A stretch of DNA of 64,000 nucleotides, from contig CAVZZV010000005.1 of NCBI GenBank assembly GCA_963779845.1, forward strand, positions 1,116,001 to 1,180,000, written 5' to 3'. Positions 1 through 8,960 of this stretch are shown piece after piece. The stretch's first letter is position 1. Each line of letters opens with the position of its first letter. A model generated the notes under the pieces. That model ran no database searches, was not told the origin of the DNA, and worked only from the letters and a program-made list of their open reading frames with translations. The DNA is from CAVZZV01 sp963779845 (GTDB taxonomy: Bacteria; Bacteroidota; Bacteroidia; Bacteroidales; GCA-2748055). Position numbers and translations under genes: made by a program.

Positions 1-72
1 TCCGCCAATGATTAAAATTTCACAAGTGTAGTTTTCCTGGTAAATTCTATTCAATAAAACATTTCGTTTCAT
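1..72 (-). CDS. N-terminus of FAD-dependent glycerol-3-phosphate dehydrogenase-like protein (cut by window edge)
   Basis: Only the first 24 codons are in the window, starting at an ATG at 72 on the minus strand. They read as a short lead followed by CEILIIGG, the beginning of a beta-alpha-beta dinucleotide-binding fold. The stretch NRIYQENYTCEILIIGG resembles the start of aerobic GlpD/GlpA-type glycerol-3-phosphate dehydrogenases, which oxidise glycerol-3-phosphate at the membrane with FAD. The neighbouring DeoR-family repressor on the same strand and the divergent polyol-type permease fit a polyol/glycerol catabolic locus. The identification rests on very few residues; another FAD oxidoreductase is possible. 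Confidence 0.5.
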   Translation of the reverse strand, partial: MKRNVLLNRIYQENYTCEILIIGG

Positions 73-435
73 ATCTATTTGTTATCGTCAACTATTTATT
101 AAACTATACATCGAAACAAATATATGAAAATAAATACATAATGAAACAAAAACGAAATATAAAATTTTTAATTTTTTCTTTTCGTTTTCCATATAAAGCC
201 ACGCCAGCAAAAAAAAGTATGGCTTTTTTTAAGCTAAATTGGAAAACAGCTTAGTTGTGGAATACCATGACGGGCAATACTTATATCTATCCAGCAGGAA
301 AAAATGAAGAAGCTTTTTTGATTAGTCCTGATCCGGGTGAATTAAAATTATGAAAATATTGGAAAGGACAGGATTCATTATCCTATTGAGCTAAAAGAAG
401 TCAATGCGAGAATCAACCCATATTACATACAAGGA
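73..435. other. AT-rich spacer with a possible coding remnant
   Basis: This 363-base stretch separates the two minus-strand genes. The first half is extremely AT-rich and probably contains the promoter of the minus-strand oxidoreductase. From about 240 to 430 the plus strand shows short, interrupted readable pieces (for example one containing NIGKDRIHYPIELKEV near 350-400), which look like a decayed gene fragment, but I cannot assign a family. Confidence 0.35.
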
Positions 436-1200
436 TTAAGCAACAATAAGCTCTATTCCTAATTCCTCAATTGCTTTGGCTGTTGTCTTCGATATTCCTG
501 TATCAGTAATAATAACATCTACCTTATCTAAACTACAAATTTTACCAAAGCCTCTTTTCCCGAACTTAGATGAGTCTGAAAGAATTATTGTTCTTAAGGC
601 CGATTCCATCATTTTTCTATTCAAAATAGCTTCTTCAATATTCGAGTTGGTAATCCCATTTTCAAAATCGATACCATCTACTCCAATGAAAAGCTTTGAA
701 CATGTCAAAAGTTCTAAAATTTTTGAAGCAAAATCGCCAATTACTGAAAAAGAGTTTTTACGAACGATTCCTCCTAACTGAATTACTTCCATATCATTTT
801 TAGCATTCAATAAGATAGATGTATTGAGTGAAGATGTAATTACTGTTAAATGCCCAATCGGGGTTAATTCTTTAGCAAAAGTATGCACTGTCGAACCGGA
901 AGCAATGATAATTGAATCATCTTTTTCGATTAATTTACATGCAGCCACAGCAATTCTTTGTTTTTCACTAATCTTCATCTTTTCTTTAAACTGCAGATCG
1001 ACATCTGAAGCGTGTGGATTGACAGGACTTGCGCTACCATGAGTTCGATATAATAATTTCTTGCCCTCAAGATATTTTAAATCCTTCCTGATTGTCACAA
1101 GCGTGACATCTAATTCCTTGGCTATATCCGAGACTCTAATGAATCTATTAGTATTCAATTCATCCAAAATATATTTGTGCCTTTCAGCTATGCTTATCAT
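436..1200 (-). CDS. DeoR/GlpR-family transcriptional repressor
   Basis: A 254-residue protein of normal DeoR-family length. Residues 1-57 form the winged helix-turn-helix (RHKYILDELN, then VSDIAKELDVTLVTIRKDLKYLE, the family recognition helix with TIRKDL), followed by the typical LYRTHGSA wing. Residues about 75-235 form the sugar-phosphate-sensing DeoRC domain with IIIASGSTVHTFAKEL and FIGVDGID. Such proteins repress sugar or polyol catabolic operons and are released by a phosphorylated sugar. It lies on the same strand as the glpD-like gene and diverges from the polyol-type permease, so both are probable targets. The effector is unknown. Confidence 0.9.
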   Translation of the reverse strand: MISIAERHKYILDELNTNRFIRVSDIAKELDVTLVTIRKDLKYLEGKKLLYRTHGSASPVNPHASDVDLQFKEKMKISEKQRIAVAACKLIEKDDSIIIASGSTVHTFAKELTPIGHLTVITSSLNTSILLNAKNDMEVIQLGGIVRKNSFSVIGDFASKILELLTCSKLFIGVDGIDFENGITNSNIEEAILNRKMMESALRTIILSDSSKFGKRGFGKICSLDKVDVIITDTGISKTTAKAIEELGIELIVA

Positions 1201-1429
1201 TCTTCTATTATTTAATTTATCCGGTAAAGATAGCTATTTTTCCTTTTATGAGCATATACAAGCATTTTTTACTATGTTTTTTAAACATATCGAAAGAAAT
1301 AGAATATATATGGATCAAAAATTTTATTAAATTATTTCCATTTGTATATATTTGTATCATAAAACACAATCAGATCTATCATATTTTGTTGTTTTAGTAT
1401 CTTATTTACAACTAAATAATATTGAACTA

Positions 1430-2701
1430 ATGAACAATAAACCAGCAGCATCAGAGTCACTTCTTGACAGAATAGGAATTCCCAAAACATTGGCTTGGGG
1501 ATATTTTGGCATTTTATTGTTCATGATGGGGGATGGGATGGAACAAGGTTGGCTTAGTCCTTATCTGATTGAAAGAGGCATGACAATGCAGCAATCAGCC
1601 AGCCTTTTTACCATTTACGGAATTACTATTGCGATCTCATCCTGGTTTTCCGGCGTTCTGGCCGAAGGATTTGGAATTCGTAAAACAATGCTCACCGGTT
1701 TGATCCTTTACTTCATTGGAACCATTGGCTTTGTAGGTTTTGGTCTTCCAGAACTAAATAATGGAATAATGATTCTCACCTATGCACTTCGCGGTTTTGG
1801 TTATCCACTTTTTGCCTATTCATTTTTAGTTTGGATTACCTACCGAAGCCCACAAGAGAAATTAGGTCGTGCCGTTGGCTGGTTTTGGTTTGTATTCACT
1901 GGTGGACTTGTAGTCCTTGGGGCCTATTATTCAAGTTGGTCAATTATTCGATTGGGCTATATTAATACTCTTTGGAGTGCTTTAATATGGGTTTTATTGG
2001 GTGCATTCTGCGCATTGGTGCTGGTAAAAGACAAAACGGGAAGGGGCATGGGAGGTGGCATGAAACAAAAGCTTAGTGAGCTATCTCGCGGGATGACAAT
2101 AATTCGCGATGAACCGAAAGTTTTGATTGGTGGTTTGGTCCGCGTAATAAACACCACTGCACAATTTGCTTTTCCAGTGTTTCTTCCTACTTATATGGCT
2201 ATACATGGTTTTTCAACTACTGAGTGGCTCCAAATCTGGGGAACAATCTTTACTAGCAACATAATCTTCAATCTAATTTTTGGTTTTATTGGCGATTCTA
2301 TTGGTTGGAAAAACACTGTGATGTGGTTTGGAGGTGTAGGTTGTGGTTTTTCAACATTGTTATTTTACTACTCTCCTCAGTTGTTTGGAAGTAACTTTTG
2401 GGTGGTCATGGCAGCTGGCGTGTTGTGGGGTGCTTTGCTTGCCGGTTATGTTCCACTTTCGGCACTTATCCCTTCTTTGGTTAAAACGGAAAAAGGAGCT
2501 GCAATGGCAATCCTGAACCTTGGAGCAGGTTTACCTGTATTTATTGGACCCGCAATTGTTGGATTGCTAATTGGATTGATAGGGAGCGAAGGGGTTATTT
2601 GGATTTTATCAGGACTTTATTTTCTGGGAGCATTTTTAACACATTTTATTACCCTGCCAAATAATGCCAAGACGGCCCATCAAGCATCAGCAGGAAAATG
2701 A
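1430..2701 (+). CDS. MFS permease of the polyol (RbtT/DalT/CsbX) type
   Basis: A 423-residue, 12-segment major facilitator. The N-terminal signature GILLFMMGDGMEQGWLSPYL and the following WFSGVLAEGFGIRKTM, ALRGFGYPLFAYSF and LGRAVGWFWFVFTGG match the ribitol/arabinitol permease family (DalT, RbtT, CsbX), which import pentitols by proton symport. I chose the ATG at 1430 because the 26 codons upstream lack a membrane character and the family begins close to the IPKTLAWGY motif. It is divergently transcribed from the DeoR-type regulator; the pair probably forms a polyol uptake switch. The exact substrate cannot be read from sequence. Confidence 0.85.
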   Translation: MNNKPAASESLLDRIGIPKTLAWGYFGILLFMMGDGMEQGWLSPYLIERGMTMQQSASLFTIYGITIAISSWFSGVLAEGFGIRKTMLTGLILYFIGTIGFVGFGLPELNNGIMILTYALRGFGYPLFAYSFLVWITYRSPQEKLGRAVGWFWFVFTGGLVVLGAYYSSWSIIRLGYINTLWSALIWVLLGAFCALVLVKDKTGRGMGGGMKQKLSELSRGMTIIRDEPKVLIGGLVRVINTTAQFAFPVFLPTYMAIHGFSTTEWLQIWGTIFTSNIIFNLIFGFIGDSIGWKNTVMWFGGVGCGFSTLLFYYSPQLFGSNFWVVMAAGVLWGALLAGYVPLSALIPSLVKTEKGAAMAILNLGAGLPVFIGPAIVGLLIGLIGSEGVIWILSGLYFLGAFLTHFITLPNNAKTAHQASAGK

Positions 2702-2987
2702 TATTATTTATAAATGTACAAAATCCGAAACCTGCTTGAGATATATACCCACTACTCCTAACCCAAGGAACATGCGCCTGCCTTATGTAGCATACACATA
2801 GATTAAACATTCAAAACCAGTAAACAATCCAAGCTGAAAAATGTGAAAACTTTCTCTTCCTAAAACAGGTCTAATAAAAAATATATATGAACTTGATGAA
2901 TGGAGGTAGGACCTGACTCTATAATATTTCCCAAAATTAGGACCACTGGTTAAGTTGAAAAAATAACATTAATTTTAACCAGTAGTT

Positions 2988-3285
2988 ATGAGGCAGAAAA
3001 GAAGAAAATTTAACTCAGCCTTTAAGGCCCAGGTTGCCATCAAGGCGCTCAAGGATCGCGAATCGTTGACTGAATTGTCAAGAAGGTTTGAGGTCCATCC
3101 CAACATTCTCGGCAAGTGGAAGCAGAAGCTTTTAGAAAATTCCGCCTCTGTATTTGACGAAAAATCCGAGAGCGTTCCCGGCAATAAGTTGATGCCGATA
3201 AGTTGTACACGAAGATCGGGGCAGCTTGAAATTTAGAACGACTTTTTAAAAAGATTAGGGAGGCTCTGCTGAAGGACATATATGT
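2988..3285 (+). mobile_element. IS3-family orfA remnant, frameshifted
   Basis: Codons from the ATG at 2988 encode RRKFNSAFKAQVAIKALK and LTELSRRFEVHPNILGKWK, the helix-turn-helix of IS3-group transposase OrfA. Around 3187-3240 an extra base and an in-frame TAG break the leucine zipper region (the out-of-frame text reads KLYTKIGQLEI, stop, NDFLKK). No orfB follows. The insertion sequence therefore survives only as the orfA stub, and its 3-prime side runs directly into a truncated GH43 gene. Inverted repeats were not delimited with confidence; AAATTAGGACCACTGGTTAA upstream at about 2933-2952 may be part of the left end. Confidence 0.75.
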
Positions 3286-3897
3286 TCAGCAGAAAGTGAT
3301 TCCCCGGAAGGGCCTTTTATCCAAAAAAGGAAAGTACCCATGACAGAAAATAGGGCAATTGACAACCATCTGTTTATAGATGATGATGGGAAGGGATATA
3401 TTTATTTTGTCCAACATTCTGATAATAATGAAATCTGGGTTACAGAGTTGGAGGACGATTATTTGTCATTAAAAGAGGACTCCAAACAATTTTGTTTCGA
3501 GCCTTCCCAGGATTGGGAACTAAAGTGGGGTAAGATCAACGAAGGTCCGTTCGTAATCAAACATGGTGATACATATGTAATGACCTATTCGGGAAACCAT
3601 TTTAAAAGTCAGGACTATGCTATAGGATTAGCAACTGCTCAAAGTCCACTTGGGCCGTGGAAGAAAAGCACCAACAACCCGGTATTTCATAAACCTGGAA
3701 ATCTAGTCGGTGTTGGTCATCATTCGCTGTTTAAGGATAAAGTTGGAAATAATAAAATTGTATTTCATGCACATAATTCTTTAGATTCAGTTCAGCCACG
3801 AATTGTATATATCACAGACTATTCTATATATGGCTGTGGTGAAAATACTGAATTTAATATAAGTGAGGATTATATTACGCCTTATGTTATAAATTAA
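3286..3897 (+). pseudogene. GH43-type glycoside hydrolase, 5-prime-truncated fragment
   Basis: Reading through from about 3286 gives AESDSPEGPFIQKRK and then, past the ATG at 3340, IDNHLFIDDDGKGYIYFV, the second blade of five-bladed GH43 beta-propellers (arabinofuranosidase/xylosidase type). INEGPFVIKHGDTYVMTYS and YAIGLATAQSPLGPW are the next blades, with the catalytic-acid region at NEGP. The first blade, which carries the catalytic base Asp, is missing, and the sequence upstream is the IS3 remnant. The usual protein is at least 300 residues; about 200 remain. It is most likely inactive. The C-terminal end appears natural. Confidence 0.75.
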
Positions 3898-3960
3898 TAA
3901 TTTTCATTGATTCCATTTAATTGCAAAATCCAGGGCAAACCGGAGTTTTCATATCATAGA

Positions 3961-4056
3961 TCAGGAAGGCCCCCCATTTTCGGTTGAAACACTAATTCCC
4001 CCATTATCGGACATGAAAAGGATAATGGTATTCTTGTCTATGTTCTTCATTTTCAT
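3961..4056 (-). pseudogene. Internal fragment of a second sulfatase
   Basis: A 31-codon minus-strand frame just downstream of the intact sulfatase encodes KNTIILFMSDNGGIS followed by TENGGPS and a stop. NTxxxFxSDNGG is the conserved metal/sulfate-site motif found mid-protein in type I sulfatases, so this is a leftover of another sulfatase and not a natural small gene. A GGGAGG lies before its ATG inside the end of the preceding sulfatase gene. It probably marks a deletion or recombination between two adjacent sulfatase genes. Confidence 0.6.
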
Positions 4057-4061
4057 GTTTT

Positions 4062-5477
4062 TTACCTCCCTTTGTATTCCGGATTTAATTCGGTTGGCAC
4101 TGGGGCTTTGGTTTCTTTTCTCCAATTCTCAAGTATTTTCAGTAATTCGTTTAGCTTTTCCGGATCGGTTTCTGCCCGGTTGATCTTTTCCCCAATATCT
4201 TCTTTCAGGTTATACAATTCCAGGTCGTTGTTCTCAAAATATTGTATGAGTTTCCAATCGCCAAGCCTGATAGCTGAACCGGGACGTGTACGGAATAGTG
4301 GATCCTGGGTTTGATTGCCCTCTTTCAGATAAGCTTCCAGATAAATAGGGAAATGCCAGAATAATGGTCTTTCATCCAAGGTTCCTTTCCCGGTAAGAAC
4401 AGGTAAAATACTTTGTCCGTCCAGGATTTTACCCTTCGGCTTTTCAATCCCGGCAATTTCAAGTATTGTGGGGTAAAAGTCGAGGTTGGTTACCGGAACA
4501 TCCACTTTTGTCCCGGCCTTTATTATATTCGGCCACCAGGCAAACATCGGTTCGCGGATTCCTCCTTCATAATAAGCACCTTTTCCGGAACGGAGCGGCC
4601 ATTGCTTTGTAACACCGTAATGGCCGCCATTGTCGGAGGTAAAAAGTATAAAGGTATCGTCCAGTTTCCCTGATTTTTTTAAGCATGCCATTAGGCGTCC
4701 AATCTGGGTGTCAAGATTTTCAATCATCGTGGCGTAGTCAACATTGTTTTGTCCATTCCAGGCTGGTTTATTTTTATAGCTGGCTAAAAGTTCCTCTATA
4801 GGCTGAATTGGCATGTGAATCGCATAGGGCCAATAATTTAAAAAGAATGGCCCGTCACCGACTGATTGCACGAACTCCAGGGTCTTGTCCATAATTAAAT
4901 TCGTCAAATAACAATCATCTGATGGCGCTTCCAGGGGAACATTTATATATGGCACATAATAGCTTCCAGGATGTCCGGCTTCACATCCTCCAATATTGAC
5001 GTCGAAACCTTGTGTGGTTGGATCGGAACTGATATGCCATTTTCCTGCATGACAGGTAATATAACCGGCATCCTTCAATGCTTCGGTCAGAATATATTGG
5101 CTGTCGGGCAGAACAGTGGTGTTTTTTGTGGGAATAAGTTTGCGATCTTTGCTTTTTCCCCGCTCCGATGTATTCACTGTGTAAATTCCATGACGAGGAG
5201 TCCACTGCCCACTCATCAAACATGCACGACTAGGTGCACAATTGGATGCCGAGGCATATGCGTTGGTAAAAATCATTCCATTTGCAGCCAATGAATCAAG
5301 ATTGGGCGTTTCATAAAATTCTGATCCCATGAAACCTACATCGCGCCATCCCATATCATCGACATTGATCAAAATGATGTTAGGGGGAGGGAATTCTTGC
5401 ATTTCTTGAGCCTGGACTTCCACGATAGCGACAAATGCCAAAGAAATGGATGTGATCGTAGCAGTATAGAGTCTCAT
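4062..5477 (-). CDS. Secreted type I (formylglycine) sulfatase
   Basis: Hydrolyses sulfate esters, probably on a polysaccharide, after maturation of an active-site cysteine to formylglycine. The start at 5477 gives a clear signal peptide (MRLYTATITSISLAFVAIVE, cleavage near VQA); the longer frame to 5510 adds 11 polar residues. PPNIILINVDDMGW supplies the metal aspartates, SNCAPSRACLMSG is the C-x-P-x-R modification motif, HAGKWHIS and FTSDNGGHYG provide the basic and metal ligands, and LRSGKGAYYEGGIREP completes the fold. Length about 471 residues is normal. No maturase gene lies in the window. It sits near GH43 and sialidase-like genes, suggesting glycan degradation. Confidence 0.92.
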   Translation of the reverse strand: MRLYTATITSISLAFVAIVEVQAQEMQEFPPPNIILINVDDMGWRDVGFMGSEFYETPNLDSLAANGMIFTNAYASASNCAPSRACLMSGQWTPRHGIYTVNTSERGKSKDRKLIPTKNTTVLPDSQYILTEALKDAGYITCHAGKWHISSDPTTQGFDVNIGGCEAGHPGSYYVPYINVPLEAPSDDCYLTNLIMDKTLEFVQSVGDGPFFLNYWPYAIHMPIQPIEELLASYKNKPAWNGQNNVDYATMIENLDTQIGRLMACLKKSGKLDDTFILFTSDNGGHYGVTKQWPLRSGKGAYYEGGIREPMFAWWPNIIKAGTKVDVPVTNLDFYPTILEIAGIEKPKGKILDGQSILPVLTGKGTLDERPLFWHFPIYLEAYLKEGNQTQDPLFRTRPGSAIRLGDWKLIQYFENNDLELYNLKEDIGEKINRAETDPEKLNELLKILENWRKETKAPVPTELNPEYKGR

Positions 5478-5805
5478 ATTGTCAATATATTTTTGTTGAG
5501 CTCGATTCAAAAGGGTATAATTCTGATTCAGTACGGGCCGAATTCATTATTTTTATCAGTTCTTCTAAGATTTCCGGATGTGCCTCAGCCAAATTGTTCT
5601 CTTTACCGGGGTGCCGTGGAAGAAAAGCAAAATATTATCATACTATTGTTGCTAAAAATTGACCGAAAAATCCAACTTCTAAAACAAGCGTTCGATTCCT
5701 TTGACGCTGTTTCACCCATGTTTCACCTTTAAGATAAATAAAACTTAACTAACTGATTATCTGTGATTTCATAGTCCTAAAGTTTTCCCTACGGACTACA
5801 AAATA

Positions 5806-5842
5806 AAAACAGAACCTCCTAACTATCAGGAGGTTTTGTTTT
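5806..5842. terminator. Hairpin terminator, possibly bidirectional
   Basis: A 15-bp stem with one wobble pair (AAAACAGAACCTCCT against AGGAGGTTTTGTTTT) encloses a 7-base loop. The A-rich and T-rich outer arms give a U-tract in either direction, as expected for a bidirectional intrinsic terminator. Confidence 0.7.
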
Positions 5843-5926
5843 TATGCACATGTCTTGCCCTCTGTTTCGGAGATCGCACTTTGAGGTTGTTTACTTAAAA
5901 CAGAGCAAGAGGGCTTACAGTTTTAT

Positions 5927-5959
5927 AAACTCCTGCACAAAAAATATGTGCAGGAGTTT
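5927..5959. terminator. Hairpin terminator downstream of the T9SS protein gene
   Basis: A perfect 13-bp stem (AAACTCCTGCACA against TGTGCAGGAGTTT) with a 7-base loop lies 34 bases past the stop of the minus-strand gene ending at 5993. On the plus strand it is followed by ATTTTTGG. It is well placed to end transcription of the minus-strand gene; the U-run on that strand is weak. Confidence 0.6.
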
Positions 5960-5992
5960 ATTTTTGGTTTTTCGGGTAATCGAATTAATTTT

Positions 5993-6841
5993 TTATTTGA
6001 TATAGATCTTCTGGGTTCCCAATTCACTCTTTAAAAAATAAATTCCGTTGCTCACAGAAGCCGGTAAAGTAAATTCAGTCTGTTTGTCCTTTTGAAATAA
6101 CAATACACCGGTCAGGTTATAAATGGATACTTCCATTGGACGGGGAACTACCAGGGTCCGTCCTATTATCTTTACGGGCGAAGTATGGGGGTCCTGGATT
6201 CCTGTCGTTCCATAACTTGTTACATCGATCCTGAAAAGATCCACAAAAACTCCACTTCCCCAGGCAACCCGTAAGGTCACAGGAGAAGAAGAATTCATAT
6301 CATACGTCAGTACCTCGTCCGATTTGGTAGCCAAATAATCTGCCGGATTAAACTCAAATGTATATACATCTGACCAGGCATCATTCTCAAATTTTTGCAA
6401 AATTACAGTCCCTCCCTTGGTCTCATTTCCACTTCTGATATGCAGGGTAATTGTACCTGCACTTGGAATTTCAGGCAATTCAATAGCTGAGTTTAAATCA
6501 GCTTTCCTCCACCGGAATCCGACAGCTACATCACCGAATTCATGAGTAATTCCAGGAACAGCGCAGTTAGGTGTACTCACCCTGGACTCAATGGCTCCAT
6601 CCAAACGATATTTGCCAAAATAGAGATCCACACTATTCAGGGTTGCAAAAGCTGTATTGGCAACAGGAGTGACATACGCAATAGCCGACGCATTGGGATT
6701 AACGCCATCATTCAGCCGGTAAAGTTCGGTCTGCCACTCTGGACTCGAGAAATCCTCCGAAATCAGTAATTCCTGTGCAGAGAGACCAAAAAAGGTACTA
6801 ACAACGAATACCAGTGATAAAAGTAAAAGTTTTGTCTTCAT
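5993..6841 (-). CDS. Secreted protein with T9SS type A sorting domain
   Basis: A 282-residue protein with a typical signal peptide (KLLLLSLVFVVSTFFGLSAQ). The middle is an all-beta region of unknown function beginning with LISEDFSSPEWQ, a pattern often seen in carbohydrate-binding, jelly-roll-like secreted domains of Bacteroidota. The last 65 residues (VSIYNLTGVLLFQK, then NGIYFLKSELGTQKIYIK) form the C-terminal sorting domain recognised by the type IX secretion system, so the protein is exported across the outer membrane and anchored or released. It has its own terminator downstream. I do not recognise the central domain family. Confidence 0.75.
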   Translation of the reverse strand: MKTKLLLLSLVFVVSTFFGLSAQELLISEDFSSPEWQTELYRLNDGVNPNASAIAYVTPVANTAFATLNSVDLYFGKYRLDGAIESRVSTPNCAVPGITHEFGDVAVGFRWRKADLNSAIELPEIPSAGTITLHIRSGNETKGGTVILQKFENDAWSDVYTFEFNPADYLATKSDEVLTYDMNSSSPVTLRVAWGSGVFVDLFRIDVTSYGTTGIQDPHTSPVKIIGRTLVVPRPMEVSIYNLTGVLLFQKDKQTEFTLPASVSNGIYFLKSELGTQKIYIK

Positions 6842-7169
6842 AATAATATTAATTTAAGTATTTACTGTATATTACAAATTTGGAAATTATTCACGAGACA
6901 GGTCTTCATTTATGTTCTTAAATGATGCACCCATGTTCGATAAACCCCCAATTCAAAAAAAAGTTCAGTATTTTTATAACCAGCAGGTATTTTAGATTTT
7001 CTGAAATTGAATAGGATCCATATTACCTGCCCAATTTCCCCTGTGGGATAAGGATGATAAATGGGTAAAAATAATCCGGTTAATTAGTAGTAAAGAGGGG
7101 AGTGGGAATTTCCGGTTTATCCTGCATTCATAAATGGATCTTCAGACAAATTTTTTTAAGTTTCTAATT
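6842..7169. other. Intergenic spacer, no gene seen
   Basis: A 328-base AT-rich spacer between two minus-strand secreted-protein genes. I see no tRNA, clear hairpin terminator or open frame with family character. It should hold the promoter of the gene starting at 6841. Confidence 0.4.
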
Positions 7170-8960
7170 TCAGTTTTTTACAAATTTCCTATAGGTTTTT
7201 ATGCCTGCATGGTGAATCTGAAGAATGTATATTCCTTTTCTATAAGTTGAAACATCCAGGCCTCCCTGCATAAAGTGATCCTTGCGCATGATTAACTCAC
7301 CAAGGGCACTGTATACAGAAATCCCAACCTCCTTCCATGGAGTTTTGATTTCCAACCACTGATCTGCAGGATTCGGATACACATATATGGTGTAGTCTGC
7401 ATTTAAATTTGTGGCCGAAGTTGCCAGCTCTGAAACATTTCCCTGGTAATCGACCGCTCTGACCGAAAATGCATAATTTTTATCAGGATCCAATCCGTCC
7501 AGTAGGGTTGCATGATCCCATAGAACCTCTTTCACCAGGCTGTCATTGGCATAAACGTAGTATTTATGAACGACAATATTATCCGTCGATGGTTCCCAGC
7601 TTAGGTTGTATCCTGGACCGGTACTCTCCACCAATAAATTTTTGGGTTGAGTGGGAGGGTCCATGTCTTTCCGTATCTCCCCAATCCGGATAAATGCTCT
7701 CGATAAATCAACAGGGTCATGGGCGGCAAGAATGACCTCATGATCGTTCAGGGGAATAATACAGGAATAGAATGATTGTGTATTCAAAAACGGATCGTCC
7801 TGCCTTACCGGATTTCTGCCATTTGCATCGCATACAAAGACCCGGATGATGTGACCGCTGTTTTGCGAAAAAGCTATTCTCCCGTTGGGAAGGACACATG
7901 CATAAGGGGCGCCTCCAAAGGTATCATCCTGAAAGGTTGGACGCCAACAGAAATTGCGGTCCGTCGGATAAATGTTGTCATCGTCGGCGCTATAAGGGGG
8001 ATATCCAAAATAGGAATAAGAAGACCACTGTTGATTCTGGAATTTATTCCAGTCCCAGTCGCCACTTTCCGAAACGGTAAACCAGGGAGAATTGGCTTTA
8101 TCGACCGCTTCGCAAACCACGCCGATCCGGTGATTAGGTAACAGTACCGGTGTCGGCATATTTCCTTTCGATCCAAAATAGGTTCCATTAACCGGTTCAT
8201 CAAAGTTGCGGTGGACGATGCGGGCACCCAGTTTATTCGGCCTGAAATTTTCCCAGGATGCCCCGTTGTCATAGGATGCCACCACCCCGCAGGCAAATCC
8301 CCGATAGGAGTTATTGTGATTGGCAATGTCCAGATCGACGGATTGGTCGACAATGGCCATTGTCCAGAAAAGATAGATATCGTTGTTCCCGTCTCCATTT
8401 TCATCGTTCGGGACCTGGATGGCTGCAGGTTCATAGGCTCCACCCCAACAAATGAATGTTTCAGGACCCCAGGTATACCCGCCATCGGTGCTGAACCGCA
8501 CACAGGGACCTTCCTCTTTGATATACTGCGCTTCCACCTTACTGCGCTTGCAATAGCTGAGCATAAGACGACCATCATCCAATTGTAAAATACCGGGATT
8601 CACATAATAATTCTCGGTGTTGTTCCTCATAAAGATGGTTTCAATACCCCATGTCCTGCCCTCGTCTTTGCTCCGGCGCATTCCAAATGGCGCACTGTGG
8701 TTACTTTGAAAATAGGTCATGATCAGGTCGCCGGCAGCGGGACCTTTGGTCACCTTGCACAGGCGGATATATTTATATTTTCCCGAAAGTTCAATTTTTT
8801 CTTTCCAGGTAATTTGATCCTGCCCAAATCCTTGGCCGGAACAAAGAAGGGCCATTATAAGTAAAAAGAGTGGGTTGATTCGGTTGGACCTATGTCGTAA
8901 CTCAGATTTAATGGTTATTTTTCCTTTACTCATCACTTCTTGTTTCTCTTTTCCATCCAT
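7170..8960 (-). CDS. Sialidase-fold (BNR/Asp-box) secreted protein with FN3 and T9SS domains
   Basis: 596 residues. After a basic lead, residues about 30-47 (NPLFLLIMALLCSGQGFG) form the signal segment. Residues about 50-430 carry repeated Asp-boxes (SKDEGRTWG, STDGGYTWG, SYDNGASWE) of a six-bladed propeller, as in exo-sialidases and related hydrolases. A fibronectin type III module follows (PPTQPKNLLV to SFSVRAVD-like text, residues about 440-520), and the C-terminus (YPNPADQWLEI, then KGIYILQI) is a T9SS sorting domain. The sialidase arginine triad cannot be confirmed by eye, so the substrate is open. The start could also be the ATG at 8933. Confidence 0.8.
   Translation of the reverse strand: MDGKEKQEVMSKGKITIKSELRHRSNRINPLFLLIMALLCSGQGFGQDQITWKEKIELSGKYKYIRLCKVTKGPAAGDLIMTYFQSNHSAPFGMRRSKDEGRTWGIETIFMRNNTENYYVNPGILQLDDGRLMLSYCKRSKVEAQYIKEEGPCVRFSTDGGYTWGPETFICWGGAYEPAAIQVPNDENGDGNNDIYLFWTMAIVDQSVDLDIANHNNSYRGFACGVVASYDNGASWENFRPNKLGARIVHRNFDEPVNGTYFGSKGNMPTPVLLPNHRIGVVCEAVDKANSPWFTVSESGDWDWNKFQNQQWSSYSYFGYPPYSADDDNIYPTDRNFCWRPTFQDDTFGGAPYACVLPNGRIAFSQNSGHIIRVFVCDANGRNPVRQDDPFLNTQSFYSCIIPLNDHEVILAAHDPVDLSRAFIRIGEIRKDMDPPTQPKNLLVESTGPGYNLSWEPSTDNIVVHKYYVYANDSLVKEVLWDHATLLDGLDPDKNYAFSVRAVDYQGNVSELATSATNLNADYTIYVYPNPADQWLEIKTPWKEVGISVYSALGELIMRKDHFMQGGLDVSTYRKGIYILQIHHAGIKTYRKFVKN

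Larger units (their letters stand above)
5478..5992. other. Intergenic region with a cluster of stem-loops
   Basis: No coding potential was accepted here. The stretch holds the probable promoter of the sulfatase (minus strand) and, between 5806 and 5959, three inverted repeats. Two are long perfect or near-perfect hairpins (described separately); a third pairs GCCCTC near 5861 with GAGGGC near 5909 around a TGTTT/AAACA inner stem. They separate the sulfatase from the upstream T9SS gene. Confidence 0.5.

Noticed and set aside
7874..8578. Long open frames on both strands inside the sialidase-like gene
   Set aside because: They are overlapping alternative frames of a gene with clear Asp-boxes and a T9SS domain; none shows a recognised motif.
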